Positions 1 through 21,500 of a stretch of 64,000 nucleotides of DNA are shown piece by piece. A program made the position numbers and the translations under genes. The DNA is from Brienomyrus brachyistius (taxonomy: Eukaryota > Chordata > Actinopteri > Osteoglossiformes > Mormyridae). The DNA lies in the NCBI RefSeq assembly GCF_023856365.1, contig NC_064541.1, positions 25,460,214 through 25,524,213 on the forward strand, read 5' to 3'. The notes under the pieces are model-generated. The model searched no databases, was not told the origin of the DNA, and saw only the letters and a list, made by a program, of their open reading frames with translations. Numbering within the stretch: position 1 is the stretch's first letter; the number at the start of each line of letters is the position of its first letter.

Positions 1-8186
<8,186 letters not shown>

Positions 8187-8698
8187 ACCTCACGCTTCCT
8201 CATGCAAGAACCCTTGCACCTGTCCTAAACCCCAAGGACCTTCTTAAAATGACCCGCCATACACCCCCCATCCCTCCAGTGCCTGACGTCTAGTGCCCTG
8301 TGTGTGGGCTTGTGCTGTCCACTAATCCTCCACACTTAACCCCCCCCCCCCATGGCATTTGGATAAGCATGGAGGTCATGCAGGAAACTGTGTCCCCATC
8401 CCATTTAGTACTGACACTGGCTGTTCTCCTGTTGTCCCAGTGAAGGGATACAGGGGGCAGTAGAGAGCACGGCTATGACAGTTGAGCTGTCAGAGATGTG
8501 TTTGTCCTGTTCTTCCCTGAAATGTGAGTTTGTGAGCGTCATTTCCTGCTTGGTGCAGACCCTCTCGGTCACATAAGCTAGCTTGGGAGAGGCGCTGATT
8601 GGCCCCCCCAGCCCGCTCAGTGCCTCTTCCTATTTCCTTCCTCCAGTAATACTGTACCGGTGCTGGGAATGCCAGTTTCCTGTGTGTATCCTCCATGC

Positions 8699-8730
<32 letters not shown>

Positions 8731-9180
8731 GGGCTGGGGGACGATGTGAACACGTGTCCTCTGCCTTCAGGGGTGGGTGATTGGTCTTCACGCCCCGTCA
8801 CTCACTGTGGGGATCACGGTGGACCTTTTGACCTTTACTGTTATGGTCTGCCTGGGTATAAGGTTTGACTTCCCCATGGAGTGTAGGAGGATTTATGTCA
8901 GCCTCTCTTGCCCCCCCCCCTCCAATTTTCTAGTATTGATACTGTACCTCAAATGCTCCCCCCCACATCTGTAGTCTTCTGCTTTATACTGGTGTGGTTG
9001 AGGGCAACAGTCAGACCCTGTAGCATCCCCCCCCATCCCACATATACCTACCCTCCTCTTACCTTGAACGTTTCTAACGTTTTATCATGGGGTGGGAACC
9101 ACTGATCTGCCCTGTAAATCTTCTACCCTTTAATTTTATGGGATTGTGTTTTTTAAATAAACTTTGCAAAGGCTCTCTTC
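8187..9180 (+). terminator. smarcc1: SMARCC1 3'UTR and poly(A) signal
   Basis: Non-coding sequence after the TAA stop. A canonical AATAAA sits at 9156-9161. Further AATAAA hexamers at 9239-9244 and 9687-9692 could give longer transcripts. A (TG)n tract lies at about 8699-8722, and several C-rich runs are present. Confidence 0.7.
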
Positions 9181-11669
9181 TCTTCTTGGAGTTTGTAGTT
9201 TTTTTTGGTAAGTTGGTACTGAGACCTAAACAGTGTCAAATAAATGATTTTGTATTAAAGATACTTGTGATTCCTTGTACTTTACTGCAGTTGAGGTGTT
9301 GTTGAGGGCCTGCCTGATTGTAAAAGGCTTGATCGATGCTGACTGCTTTGCTCTTGAGTGTTAAATAGATACTTTGAGTCTAAGGAATGTTAATGTAAGG
9401 TTTCTTGGAGAAAGAATCTGCACAATTAACCATGTCCAGGTACTCGGAAGCGTAGTTCACATGCTGCCGAATTCTTTGCTCTTAGATGTCACCTCTAGTC
9501 TTGATCTGGTGGTGGGTGCAGGTCATCTCCAGATAAATCAGCTAGCCAAGTTTGTTCCTTTTGATAATCCAGAGTGTGCTGAATGTTGTCTGGCCCGTGT
9601 GTTCCAAGCAGACGTGAGCCTTGTGCTACTCTGTAAACATGGCCTGATCCAAGAATGAGCTGATTTCATTGGGCTTTGCGTGCTTGAATAAAGGATTTTT
9701 TCCCCTAAGTGAACATACTTAGCTTTCCCTGTCTTTACTGGGAATTTGCTGCCAGTTAACAGAACGTTCCCATACACTGTGTTCTGAAGATCCTATTCCA
9801 ATGCTTGTATCTTCTCAGCTGGGCCATGACAGTAAGGTACTGAACAGGAGCATCCAAGCGGCAGACAAAAGGTCATGGGGGTTAGGCCATGCGTCAATGG
9901 TGTCTTGTTCTGGTGCTGGTGCCTGAATGGGGTGGGGGTGGAAAGAAGTGAGGTTTATTCAGGGTTGGTTGTGTTGTTCATCTCAGAAGCCCAGGGGCTA
10001 GTCCAGCAAACTGGGGTAGAACTCTGATGCCAGTTTTCAATTAAGCCCCAAGCCCCCTCACTCCCATATCAGGCCAGACAGTGGAAGGTAAGGTCAGCCT
10101 ACCCACAATTCCCTGAGGCAGGTCACATGCTCTGCTATTTTGCTGCTTTTGGCTAAGCCTGCCAATTAGCAAAGGCTGCATGATTGAATGCCAAGGTCAC
10201 ATGCAGAGCTATTCCCAGAAGCCCCTGGTGATTTGAAATCTCCAGTCTCAGCCTTTTTCTAGTAGCACATAATGGGAAATGCACACTTTGTAGAGATTGT
10301 CTGAATATCTTATGTCTGAGTGATTAAAACAAAAATATGATCCTCAGCTAAGACGTTTGTGATTTGGTGTGGTTCTTTTAGTCAAATTTACAGGCGCTGT
10401 GGCTTGACAGGAATGTTGCATCCTCTAGTTCAGTAGGTGTAGAGGTGCTACCCCTTCTCACGGAAGAGTTGCTTTTTTCTTTGTTTTCTGGTCTGTGAGT
10501 CCATATCTCTGTTGGCCATATAAGGAGTGTGTGTGTGCTTTGGGTGACCAGGATCCTTTCATGCCAGTTTTAGGGAGGCATTTAGTACATGAATGAATGA
10601 ATGTGTTTGTGTATGTATGTGTGTTTGTTCCGACTTCATCCCACAACTCATGATGTCATACTGTCAGCTGTGAGGGTGCCGCTTCAGTTCTGTGATCATG
10701 CACTGTTCCATAGACACTGTCCAGCCTTCCCTAGTCTGACGCCAGGCAGGGCAAATGAAGGGGAATGATCTTCCAACTAGCAGCAGGGAGCATGCGAGAC
10801 CTGAGATGCAGGGCAACGCTGACGCGATTAAGAGAAAATTCCTTTTTGTTTCTTTGTTTTGGTGATGTAAGCTGAACACAGAGACAAATCATCCCAGTTT
10901 ACCCAGGCTAGCTGCAGTTTCACAACGTCTGCCCCATGTCTGCAGTACTCCCAAAAATATGTAAATATGCCCCAGTTTCTAGCTCTTCCAGTCTATTTCT
11001 TATTGTTTTAAATTTGATGCTACAGTAAAGGTAAATACTGCGGCAAGCGGATTTGCTGAATGCCTGAAGTCTGGCTTGCATTTTAGCAAATCAGCTTGAG
11101 CTTTTAATAACGGCTCATTATGATTGCCATGACAGTAATTTGCAGCACACCCACACATCCCCCACCCCCCGGGTTAGCTGGTTAGCTAGAATGCCCAAAA
11201 GAAAATGCACTATGAGAATCTCCAGGAAATGTACCAATTCCTTTGGACTACAAAACAAAAGGGAGATATTTTGCAGTTGTGTAAGTCTACATTTTCTGTT
11301 GCTCATGGGTAGGTTGACCAGATGTCCCCATAGTGTTGCCAGCTATGAGTTAGGGTTAGACATTCAGCTTTAAGATTTTAAAAGCGGCTGGTGATTCTGC
11401 AGTTTCAAGTTTGTTTTTCACATAAACACAAAGACGAATGTGTTATTCTTAAATTAGAAACGATTCAGTTCTATTAGATGAAAACATCTGACAAGCGTGA
11501 TTTCAGTTAAACTGAGGAAGTAATAGCCATCTTATGTTCGCACAGCTGAATGAGGGCTGTGATGTGCTCACTGTGAAGCAAATAAAATCTTTGAATTGTT
11601 TAGCTTCATATTGCATGTGTGGTTTAAATGTGGCATTAGACAAATAAATAATTAGCAGGCTTATTAAGA

Positions 11670-11770
11670 TATGCCCTGGACAGGATGCCAGTCCATCACA
11701 GGGCACAGGGCTGGAGTATACCCTGGATGGGATCCCAGTCGATATAAGGGTACACAGTCATGCACTAAAT
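11670..11770. repeat. Dispersed teleost repeat fragment (3' portion)
   Basis: Contains CCCTGGACAGGATGCCAGTC followed by CATCACAGGGCACA, the tail motif of a very common fish interspersed repeat, also represented by fragments near 27190 and 39340-39625. Recognised by memory of the motif; the family name was not checked. Confidence 0.6.
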
Positions 11771-11879
11771 GCCCGCTATATGCCATCTTGACTATGGTGC
11801 GTGAGAGGCTGAGACTGATAGAAAAAAAACAACCAAAGTGATGCAGAGAACCTGGATTAAAGAATTTAATGGGTATATT

Positions 11880-12120
11880 TAAATGGTAAATGGAATGCAT
11901 TTACATAGCGCTTTTTTACTCCTAGAAGTACTCAAAACACCTCACATTTCATGCCTCACATTCACCCATCCACACACCACATTCATACTCCGCTCGAAGG
12001 CCAAGCGGCATCCTAGGCAAGCTGTGCTAGGGGCACACAGTGTAAGCTAGCATCCCCACAGAAGATTGGTTGACCGGCACTGCAGTCACTAGATAAATTA
12101 CAGGGGGTCACTATGCATGT
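11880..12120. repeat. Dispersed teleost repeat (AATGGTAAATGG type)
   Basis: Begins AATGGTAAATGGAATGCATT, then CATAGCGCTTTTTTACTCC and CTCACATTCACCCATCCACA. These motifs occur together in a widespread fish repeat. Boundaries are approximate and classification is uncertain. Confidence 0.55.
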
Positions 12121-12599
12121 CAACCTTCTCAGTAGCCCTGGGATATTTTTGAGAGGATCTACATTTTACTGGAAAAAATGTGAAATTCCACTTATTTCCA
12201 CTAGGAGTCTCTAGTTCCCCATCCATCTCCCTTCTACCGTTCCAAAGAAACGAATATCTCTGCACACCCACACTTCTGTGCTCTAAATGATTAGGAGGAA
12301 GCTGCTGTCAGGGTCTGCCTTGTCTAACCTGTTGGGTACAGTGCTCATTATCTGCTCTGTAGTGTCACTGCACCTGAAACTGCACCAAATGAGTCTGATG
12401 TCACTAGCTGGTCAAACCATACCCTATAGAAAAGAATTACCCTTTGTATTCTGTAATCTTTGTAGTAGCGGCATCGATATATACCTAAAGTGAAGCTTAT
12501 GGGCGCGCTGTCCAAAAATGGGCAGGATGAATGCTACAATAATACTGTTCGCTGTTGGGAAGGAGTGTCTTCCAGGTTATGAGCTGAATCCTGTAGGTA

Positions 12600-13943
12600 A
12601 GTGAATGTCTTTCACACTGACCATTTTGTGGGGGTCTACTTTTGCAGCCATTTACAACATTGGTTCATTTTAGGAATGATAAATACAAGATTTGAGCCAT
12701 TGCTCTTGCAGAGCAGTGACCAGGTCACTACGTGATGCTGCTGGAGGAAAACCTTTCCTGACTCGCTTCTCCAAAACACCCCAAAGTAGATCAGATTGTG
12801 TGATTGTGCAAGCCATGGAAGATGTTCAACCTCACTTTCATGGTCATCAAATCACTCTGTCACCAGTCTTGCTGTGTGTGTTGGTGCATTATCATCCTGA
12901 CACATGGCACCACCTTCAAGGTACAGCGTTTGAACCACTTGGTGAATATGGTCCTCCAGAATGATTCGGTAGTTCTTGGTAGTGACGCGTCCATCTAGAA
13001 CAGGTAGTAGACCTAGGGAGAGCCATGATATTGTGGCACAAACCATCACTGATCCACCACTGTGCTGCACTCTGCGTTCCCCACAGTACAGGTTGTAAAC
13101 CTCTTTGGGGCGTCTCCACACTGCAACTCTCCAGGATGTGGGAAAGCCAGTGAAGGTGGACTCATCATGTTTCACACAAACTTCTCCAGGCTTGGCACTG
13201 GAGGTCTCTGCCTTTGATGAATGATTCAGTGATCATGCCTCACTGCAGGTATCTGTAGGTCCACCTGTAGGGGGCATCTGGGGCGTCTCCACACGGCAAC
13301 TCTCCAGGATGAGGGAAAGCCAGTGAAGGTGGACTCATCATGTTTCACATTGTCTACAGCCCAAGATCTGAGCTGCTGGCACCATTGAAACTGATGCTTG
13401 GCATTGGCACGAGTGACCAAAGGTTTGGCTACAGCAGACTGACCATGAATACTGACCCTGTGAAGCTCCTGATGAGCAGTATTAGTGGAAATAAGACAAT
13501 CTAGGTGCGAATTTGATTTTGCACCGAGTTTGGCGGCTGTGGCGTAATATTTTTTGGATACAATCTGGGTTAGTGCCCAGACATGCCTTCGGAGAGCTTC
13601 CTCTTGCATCCAGTCACTCCTGGTGGATGTGGTGGCATGCTGACATTACCCAGGGTACCGTGGCTCTCAGTGCATCACAAAGACTTCCTGTCCTGGTCAC
13701 AGATGCACCAGTGAGACGCACACTAGCAGTTTGCCCTTTTTTGAACTCTGATATGTCTCCCATTATGCGGTGTGAATTGCAATATATTATGTACAGCTGT
13801 GCTGTTGCTCAGTTATTCAACCTTCACACTCTGCTGTTACTGATGTAATGTTCAATCAGTGAAGATTGGCCACCAGGCCACCCATATATGGGTGTGAAAC
13901 CTCTAAGGCTATTTTAGCCAGTGTTTCAGTTTCAACCCCTGTC
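12600..13943 (-). mobile_element. Decayed Tc1/mariner element
   Basis: A Tc1-like DNA transposon lying on the minus strand. Its 5' end is at about 13943, where the plus strand reads CAGTTTCAACCCCTG, resembling the terminal repeat of a known fish Tc1 family. The 3' end is not clear; the left boundary near 12600 is estimated from residual similarity to the family 3' region, and I find no matching terminal repeat. The interior is a broken transposase gene. A 70-bp block is present twice (13107-13176 and 13280-13349). Confidence 0.8.
12690..13680 (-). pseudogene. Tc1-type transposase remnant
   Basis: Two minus-strand fragments match Tc1 transposases. The upstream piece (13609-13226) contains ELHRVSIHGQSAVAKPLV, then NAKHQFQWCQQ and DESTFTGFP. 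The downstream piece (13175-12852) repeats DESTFTGFP and VWRRP and continues through QHSGGSVMV, LDGRVTTKNYRIILEDHI and DDNAPTHTARLV. The first two acidic residues of the DD34E triad are therefore visible. The segment that should carry the glutamate (EPLW-like) appears lost between the frames near 12780-12800. Internal duplication, frame breaks and stops show it is inactive. Confidence 0.8.
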
Positions 13944-15105
13944 TATCTCTGTGTGTGAGCTGTGGGCCCTCGAGATTTATTTATTTATTTATTTTGCTCA
14001 AATGGTTAAGCCACTTGTGCCCCCCACCCCCACCGTAGCCGACTCCTTTTCTCTCTTTCTGAAGTTCTTAGTGAAGAGAAAAGTGGGCAACCCACCCCCT
14101 AAGCCTACTTGTGCATTCATCACGGCATCCCGGGGGGGGGGGGGGGGGGGGTTCAAAAGACCCGCCGTCTTTCCTTTTTCCTATTGTTAGTTTGTCGGTC
14201 TTTTTTAAATCGTCGCTGGACCTACTCCTCCGTCTTGCGCTGTTGGCTGGATATGATAGAGCAGCAGCCCCCACCCTGCGATTCACACACGGTGTAGAAA
14301 TGATGATTTCAGAAGATGATAAACTGTCTCTCACGTTTTACTCTATAGATATCTTTGGTTATATGGGAAAACTGCTTTATATATAAAGGATGGGTGTTAG
14401 TCTCTCATCGTGTTCTCGTTTTTCAACTCTACAGTCTCACATAACTCAAGGATTATGAACGGAAAAACTACAATTCCATCAGAAATGCGTTAAAGACCGC
14501 CTACTCTCTAAACCAGGTTCCCAGCATTGCGTTTAAAGACCACCAAAACTACCTTCCCCCCAGAACTTGCGTTATAAATTCATCTTCAACTCGGACCATC
14601 CTCCCAAATAAATGCGTTAAAAGCGTCCGAGCGTGCGCACAAGACGCGATAGAGTCGGATGAATAGCAATTTATTGAAAGGAAAAAAAAACCTGGGTGGG
14701 GATAGAGGAGTGGGGGTGAGAGAGACGGTGGGAAGCAGAATTCATTTTCTTTCCTTGGACTGTGGGAACTGAGCAGATCGCATCATAACTGGGGGGTCAT
14801 TTACTATTGTAAAGTATAGGAGCAGCTTTTCTAATCTAAGCCGCGGCGCTTATGCACCTTGACAAGTCGCCTGACAGCAGCAATGGAACCGTAGAAAGCC
14901 GTTATAAAAATAAATAAAATCAGACTAAATACACTAACGGACAGAGAGCGACACATCAGCGCGGAATAAACATGGAAAATCTGTGACCAGGAGCAAACAC
15001 GAAAAGGATTTAACACTTCATAAAGCCCCTTAGGCTTGATTTTAAAACACCCGGTTTCCATTCGAAAGGGATTTATCTTTTTTTCCTGAGCTTTTTGATA
15101 CACCG
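13944..15105. other. Region upstream of CSPG5 with poly(G) tract
   Basis: No gene seen. A run of 20 G lies at 14132-14151. The last few hundred bases should hold the CSPG5 5'UTR and promoter, but no TATA box or start site can be fixed from sequence. Confidence 0.4.
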
Positions 15106-18100
15106 ATGAAGTCAAGCATGGATGGCAGACAGACGTGGGTCTTCTCCGGGTACCGCGGCTTGCTGATGCTGTCAGCCTCCTTGGTTCTGCACTTGATGGC
15201 ATTTTGCGCACATGGTAAGGAAAATGCGCCTTATTTACCGCCCACACCGAGCAATCCCACGGGCGGCGTTAACAGCCGGCATGGGGGCTCCTATATAAAC
15301 GCTCTTTGCACGGATGTAGGTTAGGCGACGTTTAAGTACTTTACTCCACTGATGGCACCTTTTGTGTGGATCACTCGTTTCGGGCGCAGCTGAAAATATT
15401 ATTTTATCCGGCATACATAAATCCCATTCAGTTATCAATTATAATGATTGAATGGTGGCTTAAAAACTTGCTTTGACCCCCCCCTCCCTTTCCATAAAGC
15501 GAGAGCTATAATTTCCTGGGGGTGGCACGGTGGCGGTTTTGAAGCACCGGACGCATTCCGACACAGGCGGGCAAAGAGGTGAAACACAAAGCCGGGCTCC
15601 CTGGAGCAGCCGCGGCTCCCTGGAGGAATGACGGCTCCGCACAAAAGCGGGATTAAGGTCGCTGTCCTGATCTGAATAATTCATGCTTTTCTCGCATAGT
15701 CGTCTGGGGATGTCGAAAGCGTTGCGTGTCTTTTCCAAGGATCCGAGGTGCGTTTGCTTTACCTGCACCTCCGTGCAGCAGGTGCGTGTCTCACAGAGGG
15801 TGTATATGCGCTTATGGACGCCCACAAGGTTCTCATATAATACTCGTAGCCCGGGTGCGAGAAAACGGCATATCGAAGTCTCCCGGATAGTCGTCCCTGT
15901 GGGTTGGGCTCAGCATTGTTAATTGGGTGGATATCTCGGTGGATAACATTTTTCAGCCCTCCATGATGGAGAACGGACGGATGCAACGAAGCGACGGACC
16001 GATTCGATGACACACAAAAAAACGCCAATATTACTGGGCTCTGTCCGCCCCCTAATAAGGAAGAGTATCAGGTTCACAGAGTAGTATTTCATTACTTATA
16101 GCCTTTGAGACTGACCGACTGACCGACTAGACGAAGGTCCTCTGTGATCGGCTCCTCGCCGAAGCCCTAGGGAGTCCGGACCTGCAGCGCCTATTTCGGT
16201 AATCCATCTGTCTCGGAGCCCCGTTTCCTGCGCATTGACGCCCAGAAACAGGAGAGCCGGGCGTGATGAAGTCACCGAATCATTATATGTGAGCTTAGAA
16301 ATACTGAAATATGTAAGCTGTTCATTTATGCGATATACATGGATTATATTAGAAATGTAGGCAGTGTAGCCAAAGGTTCTCGGTGCACGGTGTGAATGCT
16401 TGGTTGTGATTTATGGCAGTAAAAATGCAGGGTGACGTTCTAAAGAGCACTGCAACACTTATCCAGGGTGTGACTGTCACCATTTGGTCACGGTTCATGT
16501 GTGGGTCTTCTCCATGCCCCTCGTTTGTTCTCAGTCAGGTGTGAAAAGCAGAATGTGAAAACCGCATGCAAGGTGCAGGCTCAGCCTGGGTGTAGCTCCA
16601 TGGTTGCAGAAATCCCTGCTGCCCCAGCAGTTGTTGTGCCACAGTAACCCCGTAATGAGCCGCTGGACGCCATACAGCCGTACTGTTCTACCCTCAACCT
16701 TGTGAGACACGTGTGAGCAGAAAAGCCTGCAGTGGCCCCTCCTACCCTTTCCCTCTTTTCCCCTCTTCAGACCCTGATAGGTCAAAGTCTTTGCCTAGCT
16801 TACAGATTTAATACTTACGTAGCTCAGTATTTCATGACATGTTGCAGGTTACAGTGTGGGGGAGGGGCGATTGATTTGCATTGGCTGCAGAGCCCCCCGT
16901 CAGTCCTATCTGTCTGAGAGCCTCAAATGGGCTGTTGGAACTTGTCCCCTGATGTCCCACAGTCCCGTCAGTAATGTCACTGAACCTGACAGCTTCTCAG
17001 CCATTCACTGCCTAGTGAAAAGGCAGCAATTAAGGGCCCAGGGGCCCCGGGGTTATAGGCCAATGGCTCTGAGTGCCTTTCCACACAGATGTTTCAGAAA
17101 TCAAGCAATGATTTTAATATAAGCCCATCCTTACAAGGCGGAGTGAGGCCAGGAGATGCATGAAGAGGCTGTGAGTGAGGGCACTAGCACTGCACATCAG
17201 CAGTGACATCTGGCTGTTGTACCATATATTGATTTGATGGGAGTCAATCCAGGGAAAATCACATAGGAATCAATGACAACAGAATGCACCTCATAAGCCA
17301 TGCGATCGGCTTGGTTTGCCGAGTCCCTACAGCTAACAACGAACATCGCGGATCCCACCGTCAGTCTGGTTTGTGTCTCAGTAGAATACTGAGCAGGCAA
17401 ACATTTCCATGGCCTGAGCGTCACCCGTTAAATCCTCTCTCTTGGTCTCTTTGTACAGTTACTGTCGCTGTGTAGGATTCAGTTGCTTGGGAGACATTCA
17501 TACAGGAGGTGGGTTTCACTGGTGGTCTGCAGGGTGGGCTGCAGTTTGATCTGCCTCAGCTTCCAGTGGCTTGGTTGTAGTTATTCTTTAGCTGGATAGC
17601 AAATCACCTGTTTGGTGTTTCAGGTCTGACTAATATAAATCTGCTGAACTCCAGTCTTTTAGAACTGGGTCAGGATCCACTGCCCTGCTCCGTGGAAGAT
17701 TTATTAAAGGTTACGCTGCTGACGTGGCCCTACTTCCAAGCCGAGTCGGAAGTGTGAGTAACCCAAACTGGTGGGGTCACTGTCACCTGATTGGTCAAAA
17801 TGCAGGGAGATTCCGGGGACCTGCGTTATCATGCATGGAGTATCTGATAGGAAAAGGGCATATTCTACATTTTATTAATTCTTAGTAGTTTTGCACATGT
17901 ATGGATACATTCCTGATGACTCAGAAGTCGAAAATTTCCAACCCCCTACTTAAAGAAAGTACTAGAAAACAGCTGAACGGAATGTATTTGTAATGTGAAT
18001 TTACGCGTGAGAATGCTAATTCCACTAGCGTTTGATGCTAATATAAGACGACGATTCTCTCAGACTTGCTACCGGATAGTAGCACATCGTAAATCAGTAC

Positions 18101-18491
18101 AGTAGAGGAATTACTTTCCCAAACAACGGTTATCTTGAGGTCTTCCTCCTTAACTAATACTCTTCCTGCTTGTCCAAACTTCCAGTTTCGACTTGATCCA
18201 GCCCTATCCAGACAGGTCCATTTCAGTCCAACTGATTGTGTCCATGCAGGGAGGCTGTATCAATACCTACACTGCAAGAGCCTCTGCTCGTTACCATGGC
18301 CACACTTCCCGCCTCCATCCTGCCACCTGTTGAGCAGAGAAATGAAAGCGTTTACTGCCAGAGAGTGAACGTGTTGAGTACAAATGAAGGCAGAAGGCAT
18401 CAGAATGAATCTGAATGCAAAACGGTGGAAGAATTATCAAAACACTGTGTGCAGTCAACCAGGAGGTTAATCTTTGTATGCAGCGGTTATG

Positions 18492-18525
<34 letters not shown>

Positions 18526-21500
18526 ATGCGTGTGTCCATGTGTGTGTCTGAATGTGTGTGCATTTCATGTATCTAAATCTACATCTCTGCATTTAGTTCC
18601 ATCGATTTGAAGTATTTTATTGGTAGGTGGTCTTAGATGAAGGTGGTCTTGATTTTCAGTTTTGACTATAAAAGAGGTTAATTTCTGTCCCTTTTGTTGG
18701 TCCATCCTGTGCCTATTCCTGCTTCTTTCAGCGCTTCCTCCATTTTCCATTTTCTTTGCATCATGAACAGTTCATAATGCTACCAAGGACTAAGCTGCAT
18801 TGCACATTCACTCAGAGGTACCTTCTGCTTAAGGGGTTGTAAAGTGAGATCACCACCCCAGCATGGTCAACTGACAAGCATCTGTCTCAGGAAGGAGAAC
18901 AGTTATCTGTTGGTGGATACTTGGGTGCCCTCCTCTGACTGTCGTTACATATCCTCACACTCTGTCCTCTTCTCCTCTTCCTTCTCTGCCTTTATTTTTC
19001 CCCTTAACCCCCCTATCTCTCATGCCTCGTTTCCACCAACCCGATGCCAGACTGGAACTAATTCTGTGCGTTTCCACCACAAAAACATTGGCGCTGAGCC
19101 AGAAAAAATGGCACTATCTCGTCACTACATTAAAGTTGGTCTCAGAATTTGGAACCAGCACCAGCTTTGTGCTTGTGGAAATGAGGCATCAGTCTTTCCC
19201 TCTCCTTTCCCCCGTGCTACTCAGGCTAGGTTTATCTGAGCTTGTTGGACTTGAGGTTCAGACTCCCCCTGGTGACTGAGCGGCCCCTAACTTCTCCTCG
19301 ACTTTCCTACAGAGTCTTTGAGGCTCCAGCTCAAATGGCTCCTTTGTTTGTCTCTGTCTAACATTTTATGGAGTGGATGTCAGTACTTAGAACTTAAAAG
19401 CTGCTGGTTTAACCTGCTGCTCTGTCCGTACCGCACGTCTGTGTTCCTGTGTTTTCAGGGCAATGATCTCGTTCCACAGAAGCATTGCGGGCAGCTGCCT
19501 GTGCCACTGAGAAAAATGCTGAAATAATTCTCACTTCGGCATGTGGTAGCATGACCAGTCGGGGTACTGTGAGCACGGTGGGCGCTGTGCGCGCTGTGAA
19601 TGGAGGAGCCGATGTCGCCTCCGCATGCGAGCAGACTGAGGTGTGGAATCCCATGTCATGTGATGTGCTTTCCCCTAACTTCATTATCCCGAATCCCCAG
19701 ACATGCATTAAAGTGAAATTTTGGCTTGTAATTTCTGTAATTGCTGGTGGTTGACATTATTACAATTTTATTGATCCCATGGGCACATTTTTGGTTATTC
19801 AACAGCATTAGCGAAATAAATAACAGCACTATAACTGAAATAAATAACAGCACTATAACTGAAATAAATAACAGCATTATAACTGAAAATCTTTGCACAT
19901 CTGTCTGTGATTCAACTTTTCACGTCTTTGATTGTACCCACATGCCATCTCTATATTTAATGAAATGCGAAACGTCTGATGCTGACTGCCTTCCTGATGA
20001 AAGGTGAAGGAAGTGAACAGCTCTTTTCTAATGATTTATTTCTTTATTCTACTGATAAGCTGGTTCCTTGTGCTTAAGGACGGAGCCACAGCCCAAAACA
20101 CAACTCAGCCGGTAAAATAAAATGCTCCGATTTCTGCTGAACTCTGAAATGAAGGGCTGCTTGCTTGCAGGCCAGTTCCCCAGTTATGAACATGCTCCGG
20201 TGAGAACTGAAGTCGTCTTCACACACGGTCTCACCGTCCTCTCCCAGGTCACCAAACATGCGCCGAAGATGCAGCACTGCCCAGATTTTATAACACACAT
20301 CCATGGCAGCTGGGAAGAAAATGGGATTGAAAACGGCCAAATGAGTGAAGCATGTTATTTCATGATGTTAAAAGGGGGCTGATGTCTCCTGCTCGCAAGT
20401 GTCGCATGTGTGTTGTAACTAGAAAATAATGTGCCATAGAAGATGCAGTAAATGCAACACGTGCATTAAATTTATATGCAGTGTCTTTGTGGTTTTCTGC
20501 GATGTGGTTCTGCATGAGTTACTGGGAGAGACTTTTCTGATCGTATGTGTTTCTATGACCACAGGGAGCTCCATAAGGACCAATGACACCGAGGCTCCCA
20601 ACAGGTTGAACTCGTCCTCAGCTTCGCCCCCTAGTGGGCAGCAGATGGACTTGACCCTGGGGGTCGCAGGCTCTGCCCCTCCCATCGCCCCATTGCACAA
20701 GCCACAAGGTAGCAGCGACCTGGGCAGTGGCATCAGCCAGGATTCAGCAGAGCTGGACCAAGTTCTGGATGCAGGAGTCAACACTCTATTCCTCCCTCCG
20801 CCGCGCCCTGGTATTGGTACCAAGGTCAAGCTGGACTTCCAGGACATGGACGAGCACCAGCACCAGCAGCACACGGACCCTCCCTGGCTCGCGGCCCGGC
20901 CCGGCCCAGTCGTGACTGCCACTGTGACCCCGACGACAGCAGCCACCTCTGCCATGTTGGACCTGGATCTCCAGCCTGCCACCACCGCAGTGACCGAGCC
21001 TCCAGGTCAGTCCCCCACGCAGCCGGACGTGGTCACCGTGGAATTCTGGGACCTCGGCTCACATCACCGGCACCTGGAGACTGATTCCATCACCGAATCT
21101 GCAGCCAATCAGCTACAGGCAGGCGGCACCACCTCCTGGGCCATGTTTGACAACTACGACTACCTCACACCCAGTGACCTCCTGGATGAGAAGAACGAAG
21201 TGCTCACAGATACAAGCGATAGTACCACCGTGGAAGATCAAGACATCATGATCTCCACCACCACCAGTAGTTCCTTCGACTACCATGCCGTGAGCTCCAC
21301 CGTACCCGATGACGCAATGATCAGCGGGCCTCATGAAGATGAACAGCCGCCTCCAGCCCCAGGATTGGTGGACTCCGTCAACGGGTCAGGCTGCGGGCCC
21401 GGGTACACGCGCCACAATGCCACCTGCCGCTCGCTCTGCGACTTCCTTCCCAGCTACTGCTTCAACGGGGGGCAGTGTTACCTAGTGGAAGGGACGGGGG

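Larger units (their letters stand above)
9181..12599. other. Intergenic SMARCC1-CSPG5, part 1
   Basis: No convincing exon on either strand; open frames here are short and lack family resemblance. Apart from possible distal SMARCC1 poly(A) sites and two dispersed fish repeats (separate entries) I see nothing specific. Confidence 0.6.

Noticed and set aside
20429..20563. Upstream extension of the CSPG5 ectodomain ORF
   Set aside because: Lies before a good acceptor (CCACAG at 20559-20564) and is not needed; exon 1 with a signal peptide joins in the correct phase.
20419..20985. 188-codon minus-strand ORF
   Set aside because: Antisense shadow of the CSPG5 ectodomain exon.
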